Assembly (NCBI GenBank): GCA_021792405.1
Contig: JAJYUU010000023.1
Coordinates: 1-41,297, forward strand
Direction: 5' to 3'
Source: Actinomycetes bacterium
GTDB taxonomy: Bacteria; Actinomycetota; Actinomycetes; Streptosporangiales; Streptosporangiaceae
DNA length: 41,297 bases
The translations under genes and the position numbers were made by a program. This document shows, one piece after another, positions 36,494-41,297 of this stretch (positions within the stretch are counted from its first letter, which is position 1; each line of letters opens with the position of its first letter). The notes beneath the pieces were generated by a model. The model saw nothing but the letters and a program-made list of their open reading frames with translations, was not told the DNA's origin and searched no databases.

Positions 36494-37763
36494 CGAGCGC
36501 AACGAGACAGCACCGGCGGGCGGTCCGGGCGACGGGGACCTGGCCGAGGTGGCGGCGCGATTTGGCGCCGCCCTGCGCCTGGCCGGGCTCCCGGTCGGCC
36601 CCGGCCGCACCGAGCGGTTCGCGGCCGCGGTCACCCTGGTCCGGCCAGCCAACAGGCGAGAACTGTTCAACTGCGCGCTGGCGACTCTCGTCGCGGCTAA
36701 GGATCAGGCCGACACCCTCACGACGGTCTTCACCAGCGTTTTCGGCTCACTGGACGCGGCCGGCGACCTGACTGCCCTGGATCTGCCCGGGCACGGGCAG
36801 CCGCAGTCAGTTCTCATCTCTGAAGCGGCCGCGCTGGCGCGCCTGCATGGTGACACGGTCACGCTGAGCCCGGATGGCCAGGCCGAAGGCGACGACGATC
36901 AGGCCGGCCAGGTAGAGCGGCCCTATCTGGGCAGCCCGGTGGAGCGGCTCGCCGGAACTGACTTCGCCGAGCTGTCCCCCGCCGAGCTGGCCCTGCTGGC
37001 ATCGGCGATGCACGAGATCACGCTGGCGGTGCCGACCCGCCGGTCCAGGCGGCGCAGGCCACGGCCCGGCGGGAGCCGCACCGACATGCGGGCGACCTTG
37101 CGGCAGGCCAGGCGTACCGGCGGACACGCCTTCAAGCTCATCGGAGAGGTCCCGGCCAAGCGACCCCGGCGGCTTGTCGTGCTGTGCGACATCTCCGGGT
37201 CGATGGAGCCTTATGCCAGGGCCATGATCCAACTGCTGTACTGCGCGGCGGGGGGCGCCGATGCGGAGGTGTTCACCTTCGCGACCAGGCTGACGCGGCT
37301 GACCGCCGCGCTTGCCCGGTCGACGCCGGCGATCGCGCTCGCCCGAGCCGCCCTGGCCGCGCCGGACTGGCACGGCGGCACTCAGATCGGCAGGGCCCTC
37401 AAGGAGTTCAACGACCGTTTCGGCCGGCGTGGCATGGCGCGCGGTGCTGTCGTGCTGATCATCTCAGACGGCTGGGATACCGGGGATCCGGAGGTAGTCC
37501 GGCGGGAGATGCAGCGGCTGTCGCTGGTCGCGTTCCGGGTGGTCTGGATGAACCCGCGCACTAAGAGCACGGCCTACCAGCCGCTGGCTGGCGGCATGGC
37601 CGCCGCCTGGCCCTACTGCGACAGCGTGGTGAGCGGCCATTCACTGCAGGCGATGGGCCAGCTAACCGCCGCGCTGGCGGATCAAGTGCGGCGCCGGCCG
37701 GAAATCCGCGCGGTGGATCCGGTCGAGTCGCTCGCCCGCGCGACGGGGTCGCGCGGGCGCTAG
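36486..37763 (+). CDS. coxE: VWA-domain protein, CoxE-like (copy 2)
   Basis: The 425-residue protein starts at ATG 36486, inside the end of coxD2. The metal site DISGSM is at residues 235-240, with the later threonine in DWHGGTQIGRAL and aspartate in VLIISDGWDTGD, so the adhesion-type site looks intact. An Arg-rich linker (RRSRRRRPRPGG) precedes the domain. It is longer than copy 1 by an acidic middle insertion (EGDDDQAGQVE). Its stop shares the palindrome CTAG with the stop of the convergent next gene. It probably acts with CoxD2 in cofactor insertion. Confidence 0.88.
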   Translation: MADERNETAPAGGPGDGDLAEVAARFGAALRLAGLPVGPGRTERFAAAVTLVRPANRRELFNCALATLVAAKDQADTLTTVFTSVFGSLDAAGDLTALDLPGHGQPQSVLISEAAALARLHGDTVTLSPDGQAEGDDDQAGQVERPYLGSPVERLAGTDFAELSPAELALLASAMHEITLAVPTRRSRRRRPRPGGSRTDMRATLRQARRTGGHAFKLIGEVPAKRPRRLVVLCDISGSMEPYARAMIQLLYCAAGGADAEVFTFATRLTRLTAALARSTPAIALARAALAAPDWHGGTQIGRALKEFNDRFGRRGMARGAVVLIISDGWDTGDPEVVRREMQRLSLVAFRVVWMNPRTKSTAYQPLAGGMAAAWPYCDSVVSGHSLQAMGQLTAALADQVRRRPEIRAVDPVESLARATGSRGR

Positions 37764-38569
37764 TCCTCGCCCTCGCCGCTCCAGCCTCGCCGGATCTGCC
37801 GCCGCCGCGTCCGTATCTCGCGGTGCACCTCGCGGCGCGCGTCCCGGATCTGGTCGTGCACCTCGCGGCGCGTGTCCCGGATCTGGCCGAGCACGTCACT
37901 CCCGTAGAACGGTCCGGCCAGGCCGCCAGCCGGACCGGTGCGGTCCTTGCCGCGCTTGCGTGGCTTGCGCTTGACCTCTATGCCGCCCAGGACGCAGGCG
38001 CCTTCGATCCGCAATACGGGCGCATCCGGGTGGGCCGCCTCGTCGGGGTTTCCGGCGATCTCCCGCCCGCCCAGGATCGCGACGCCGTTGTCGACGACCC
38101 GCATCTCGGGCGGTACTGTCACTTGCACTCCGCCGAGCACCGAGATCGCCTTGAGTATTACCTGCCTGCCGGGCAGTACAGCTTCCCTGAAGTCCAGCTC
38201 AGCCCCGCCGAAGACGGTGAAGACGTTGATCACCGGGTCGACATGCCAGGCGCCCTTGCGGCTGGCTCCGCCGAAGATCGCAACGATGCGCCCGGCGCGG
38301 CCCTGCCCGGCTCGCTCGCTGCCAGCCCAGGCCGGGGTCGCTGGCGCCGTGCGCTGACCGGGCAGGTCGTCAAGCAGCGGCACCAGGTCGGCGTGCGTCT
38401 TCGCGGCGTAGATGGCATCGAGCCGGGCGGAGTGCTCCTCAGCGGTAAGACGGCCCTCGGCCAGCGCGTTGTTGATCACGGCTGCGGCTGTATCGCGGTC
38501 GGCGTCGGAGGCCCGCAGCCGGGAATTCGCGTTGAAGTCCTGGGGGTCCATGTAGTTATTGTCTGCCAT
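37760..38569 (-). CDS. DUF1707/LiaF-like protein with coiled C-terminal tail
   Basis: The 269-residue protein starts at ATG 38569. Residues 15-65 form a DUF1707 domain (LRASDADRDTAAAVINNALAEGRL, then EEHSARLDAIYAAKTHADL). A beta-rich domain of the cell-wall-active antibiotics response/LiaF type follows (INVFTVFGGAELDFREAVL, AISVLGGVQVTVPP, VAILGG). The tail has three similar 11-residue units rich in Arg and Glu (QIRDTRREVHD, QIRDARREVHR, EIRTRRRQIRR), probably a helix. LiaF-type proteins sense envelope stress or damp signalling; the partner here is unknown. It is divergent from the ABC-F gene with 30 bp between them. Confidence 0.8.
   Translation of the reverse strand: MADNNYMDPQDFNANSRLRASDADRDTAAAVINNALAEGRLTAEEHSARLDAIYAAKTHADLVPLLDDLPGQRTAPATPAWAGSERAGQGRAGRIVAIFGGASRKGAWHVDPVINVFTVFGGAELDFREAVLPGRQVILKAISVLGGVQVTVPPEMRVVDNGVAILGGREIAGNPDEAAHPDAPVLRIEGACVLGGIEVKRKPRKRGKDRTGPAGGLAGPFYGSDVLGQIRDTRREVHDQIRDARREVHREIRTRRRQIRRGWSGEGED
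37824..37889. repeat. 33-bp in-frame tandem duplication
   Basis: Two nearly identical 33-bp units (37824-37856 and 37857-37889) encode the 11-residue repeats QIRDARREVHR and QIRDTRREVHD in the tail of the LiaF-like protein. Confidence 0.8.
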
Positions 38570-38599
38570 ACCTGCCGGCAGAGGGAACTGGAGACGGTA

Positions 38600-40210
38600 A
38601 TGGGCCACGTGGAGGCGGCACACCTGAGCCATACCCTGCCGGACGGCCGGATGCTGCTCGACGACGTCTCCTTCCGGGTCGGCGAGGGCATCGTGGCAGC
38701 CCTGGTGGGGCCCAACGGCGCGGGCAAGACGACCCTGGTACGCCTGGTCGCGGGCGATCTCGCACCGCAGTCAGGCACTGTGAGCTCCAGCGGCGGCCTG
38801 GGCGTGATGCGCCAGTTCGTCGGCGGAATCCGTGACTCCAGCACCGTGCGCGACCTACTGCTGTCCATCACTCCGCCGCGAGTGCGCGCCGCGGCGCAGC
38901 GGCTGGACGCAGCCGAGCTGGCAATGACGGAGCGCGACGACGAGCCGACCCAGATGCGCTATGCAACGGCCCTGACGGAGTGGGGCGACGCCGGCGGCTA
39001 TGAGGCCGAGGTGCATTTCGACGCCTGCTGCGTGGCAGCGCTAGGCGTCGGCTATGACCGGTGCCAGTGGCGCGAGGTCGCCACGCTGTCCGGTGGCGAG
39101 CAGAAGCGGCTGGTGCTTGAGTCGCTGCTGCGGGGGAAGGACGAGGTCTTGCTCCTGGACGAGCCGGATAACTACCTGGATGTGCCCGGCAAAGTCTGGC
39201 TCGAGGAACAGCTTGCGGCCACGCCCAAGACCGTCCTGCTCGTCAGCCACGACCGTGAGCTGCTGGCGGCCTGTGCCGAGCGGATCATCACGGTCGAGGA
39301 CCGGCATGTCTGGGTACATGGCGGCGGCTTCGCCGGCTACGCGGCGGCCCGGCGAGAACGAAACGAACGGCTGGACGAGCTACGGCGGCGCTGGGACGAA
39401 GAACACGATAAGCTGCGCCAGCTCATGCTGATGTACCGGCAGAAGGCCTCCTACAACGCGGACATGGCCTCCAGGCTCCAGGCCGCGGTCACCCGGTTGC
39501 GCAAGTTCGAGGAGGAAGGGCCGCCTGAGCTCGCGCCGAAGGAGCAGAACGTGCGGATGCGGCTGCGCGGCGGTCGCACCGGCAAGCGGGCGGTGATCTG
39601 CGAGGGCCTGGAGCTGACCGGGCTCATGCGGCCGTTCGACCTGGAGGTCTGGTACGGCGAGCGAGTCGCAGTTCTCGGCTCCAACGGCTCCGGCAAGTCG
39701 CACTTCCTCCGCCTCCTCGCGGGCGAGGAGTCGGTAGCGCACCAGGGCATTGCCAGGCTCGGCGCGCGGGTGGTGCCAGGGATGTTCGCCCAGACGCACG
39801 CGCGGCCCGACCTGGCCGACCGGTCGCCGCTGGAGATCCTGATGACCGAGCATGCGCTGCTCATCAACCAGGCCATGGCGGCCTTGTCACGCTATGAACT
39901 AACAAACTGTGCGCGACAGCCGTTTGCCTCGCTGTCCGGCGGTCAGCAGGCGCGGCTGCAGATCCTGCTGCTCGAACTGGCTGGATCCACGCTGCTGCTG
40001 CTCGACGAGCCGACCGACAACCTTGACCTGGCTAGCGCTGAAGCACTGCAGGATGGACTGGAGTTCTACTCGGGCACAGTAGTGTGCGTTACTCATGACA
40101 GATGGTTTGCAAAGTCTTTTGACCGTTTTCTGGTTTTTGGCGGCGACGGCGCGGTTTACGAGTCTCCGGGCCCGGTGTGGGACGAGACTCGAGTGGACCG
40201 GCCACGCTGA
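38600..40210 (+). CDS. ABC-F family ATPase
   Basis: ABC-F proteins are soluble twin-ATPase factors that act on ribosomes, in translation or antibiotic protection, with no membrane domain. The 536-residue protein has two cassettes: Walker A GPNGAGKTT with signature LSGGEQKRL and Walker B LLLDEPDNYLD, then GSNGSGKSH with LSGGQQARL and LLLLDEPTDNLD. The linker between them is charged and helical (RRWDEEHDKLRQLMLMYRQK). The start at ATG 38600 gives the usual form MGHVEAAHLSHTLPDG; the frame is open far upstream, but that is antisense to the LiaF-like gene. Which subfamily it belongs to, and any resistance role, cannot be said. Confidence 0.92.
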   Translation: MGHVEAAHLSHTLPDGRMLLDDVSFRVGEGIVAALVGPNGAGKTTLVRLVAGDLAPQSGTVSSSGGLGVMRQFVGGIRDSSTVRDLLLSITPPRVRAAAQRLDAAELAMTERDDEPTQMRYATALTEWGDAGGYEAEVHFDACCVAALGVGYDRCQWREVATLSGGEQKRLVLESLLRGKDEVLLLDEPDNYLDVPGKVWLEEQLAATPKTVLLVSHDRELLAACAERIITVEDRHVWVHGGGFAGYAAARRERNERLDELRRRWDEEHDKLRQLMLMYRQKASYNADMASRLQAAVTRLRKFEEEGPPELAPKEQNVRMRLRGGRTGKRAVICEGLELTGLMRPFDLEVWYGERVAVLGSNGSGKSHFLRLLAGEESVAHQGIARLGARVVPGMFAQTHARPDLADRSPLEILMTEHALLINQAMAALSRYELTNCARQPFASLSGGQQARLQILLLELAGSTLLLLDEPTDNLDLASAEALQDGLEFYSGTVVCVTHDRWFAKSFDRFLVFGGDGAVYESPGPVWDETRVDRPR

Positions 40211-40260
40211 GCCGGCGGCTTGCTAGGCTGCATGAGTCTCGGGGGGATGTAAATCAGACG

Positions 40261-40280
40261 CCGGCTTCTCCGGAAGCCGG
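40261..40280. terminator. Stem-loop with TCCG tetraloop after the ABC-F gene
   Basis: CCGGCTTC and GAAGCCGG pair exactly around TCCG, a UNCG-type stable tetraloop. It lies 50 bp after the ABC-F stop and 20 bp before the DLW-39 start. There is no T-run, so it may be a weak terminator or a leader structure for the next gene. Confidence 0.45.
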
Positions 40281-40300
40281 AGCCGGAAGGATCAAGCACC

Positions 40301-40420
40301 GTGAAGAAGCTGCTCGTGATAGTCGTGCTCGGACTGAGCGCGTTCGCCGTATGGCGGAAGGTCAAGGCGGATCGCGCCGAGCTTGACCTGTGGACCGAGG
40401 CGACGACTGCTGACGACTGA
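40301..40420 (+). CDS. DLW-39 family small protein
   Basis: GTG 40301 opens a 39-codon gene: VKKLLVIVVLGLSAFAVWRK, then a basic helix and the ending ELDLWTEATTADD. The length and DLW...TEAT ending match the actinobacterial DLW-39 family exactly. The first 18 residues form one membrane-spanning or signal-anchor segment. The family is usually found near gyrA and tRNA-Ile; here it is about 23 kb away, beyond the cox locus, which suggests the intervening DNA was inserted or rearranged. The function is unknown. Confidence 0.85.
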   Translation: MKKLLVIVVLGLSAFAVWRKVKADRAELDLWTEATTADD

Positions 40421-40440
40421 GCTGCCTGCGGGCCTCGCGG

Positions 40441-41295
40441 ATGAACGGTATGACTGACCGGCCGGACATCACGCTCGCCTGCTGTGGCCTGATCGGCACG
40501 CTGGTCGCTGACGATGGCCTCGTCGAGCGGTCTTATGCCGAGGCCATCGCCACTCAGGGCGTGGTCAGCGGGACAAGCGCGTTCGCCCGCCGGATGGCAC
40601 AGGTGCACCGGGCTCGCGGCCGGTCGGCTGGCGGCGTGCTCCGGCTGCTGTTTCCGGACAACGAGGCCCGCGCTCAGGCTGCTGAGCTGGCGTTCGACCG
40701 CGCGCTGGCGGACGCCATCGGCAGGGTCGCGATGCGGCCGCTGCCCGGCGCCCTTGACGTACTCGATCAGCTGCGGGCGTCCGGCATCCGGGTATGCGTG
40801 CTGACGAGCCTGTCCCGGCGAGTGCTGGACCTGGTCGTGGATGCTGTCGGGCTGGGCTCTCACACCGACCTCGGGCTGAGCGGCAGCGACGACGACGTAA
40901 GGAGAGGCTTTCCGGCGCCAGACCTGATATTGCAGGCCGTGCTGCAGACCGGAGCGGCGTCGGTCGGCGAGGTAGCAGTCATCCACAGCACTGGCGCCGG
41001 TGTGGAAAGCGGCAGCCGATCCGGTGCGAGCATCGTGACTGGGGTTTTGTCCGGACCGCACTCGGCGCGCCGACTGCGGGAAGCCGGTGCCACCCACATT
41101 CTCGGCAGCATCGCCGATCTGCCGCGGTTGCTGCGCCTGGAGATTGGCGCGGACCGGATGCGCGGGTCGGCCGTCGCGCAGAACGGCGATTCCGGTCGGC
41201 TTCAGCCCTTGCGGACCGGACCGGCCCAGCCAGACTCGCCGGGTGTCAGCGTCCCGCCGCAGGTACCTCTCGAGAGCCGTATCTCGGACCTGTAG
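40441..41295 (+). CDS. HAD-superfamily protein, probably catalytically inactive
   Basis: The 284-residue protein has the overall HAD phosphatase layout, similar to phosphonatase-type members: motif I near residue 15, a helical cap (residues 25-95), motif II in GIRVCVLTSLSRR, and a C-terminal SGASIVTGVLSGPHSARRLREAGATHILGSIADL. However, motif I reads CCGLIGTLV, so the nucleophilic Asp is Gly. The motif IV acidic pair is replaced by VIHSTGAGVESG. It therefore probably binds a ligand or protein rather than hydrolysing phosphate. ATG 40441 or 40450 may be the start. The last 50 residues are low in complexity. It lies 20 bp after DLW-39. Confidence 0.8.
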   Translation: MNGMTDRPDITLACCGLIGTLVADDGLVERSYAEAIATQGVVSGTSAFARRMAQVHRARGRSAGGVLRLLFPDNEARAQAAELAFDRALADAIGRVAMRPLPGALDVLDQLRASGIRVCVLTSLSRRVLDLVVDAVGLGSHTDLGLSGSDDDVRRGFPAPDLILQAVLQTGAASVGEVAVIHSTGAGVESGSRSGASIVTGVLSGPHSARRLREAGATHILGSIADLPRLLRLEIGADRMRGSAVAQNGDSGRLQPLRTGPAQPDSPGVSVPPQVPLESRISDL

Positions 41296-41297
41296 CT

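Noticed and set aside
37823-38599. Upstream extension of the ABC-F frame
   Set aside because: It lies antisense to the LiaF-like gene. ATG 38600 starts the standard ABC cassette.

Overview
The window is GC-rich DNA from an actinomycete. It covers the chromosomal replication origin and, a few kilobases away, an aerobic carbon monoxide dehydrogenase (Mo-Cu CODH, cox) locus. The lineage call rests on the order rpmH/rnpA/yidD/yidC/jag/rsmG/parA | dnaA/dnaN/recF/DUF721/gyrB/gyrA/DUF3566/tRNA-Ile, an actinobacterial DnaA box (TTGTCCACA), a parS site, frequent GTG starts, a 13E12-type HNH gene and a 39-residue DLW-39 protein. I cannot name the genus.

Region 1 (1-5641) is the left replichore arm. 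It starts with the C-terminal piece of a DUF222/HNH endonuclease-type gene on the + strand. A leftward block follows: rpmH, rnpA, yidD, yidC, jag, rsmG and parA. A perfect 14-bp parS core lies inside parA. No parB follows parA; the HNH gene occupies that position. Region 2 (5642-17250) holds the dnaA promoter and origin DNA, dnaA, the main origin interval (7798-8268), dnaN, recF, a DciA-like DUF721 gene, gyrB, gyrA, a DUF3566 membrane protein and tRNA-Ile(GAU).

Region 3 (17251-20541) is accessory. It holds a DUF234-type ATPase behind a 28-bp perfect palindrome, a frameshifted methyltransferase remnant, thyX and one doubtful small ORF.

Region 4 (20542-37763) is a 17-kb twin cox locus. Two complete coxM-coxS-coxL sets flank a LysR regulator. 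Both large subunits carry the form I active-site loop (AYRCSFR in copy 1, AYSCSFR in copy 2). Each set has a MoxR ATPase (CoxD-like) and a VWA protein (CoxE-like). Copy 1 also carries an XdhC/CoxI-family maturation protein fused to a YHS domain, a CoxG-type SRPBCC protein, and five consecutive tiny single-pass membrane proteins of unknown function. Two more small unknown genes follow the first coxE. Together these encode the catalytic heterotrimers, cofactor maturation and membrane coupling for oxidising CO into the respiratory chain. The five membrane proteins and the divergent second enzyme are the best candidates for undescribed biology.

Region 5 (37760-41297) holds a LiaF/DUF1707-type protein, an ABC-F ATPase, DLW-39 and a HAD-fold protein that appears to have lost its catalytic aspartates.
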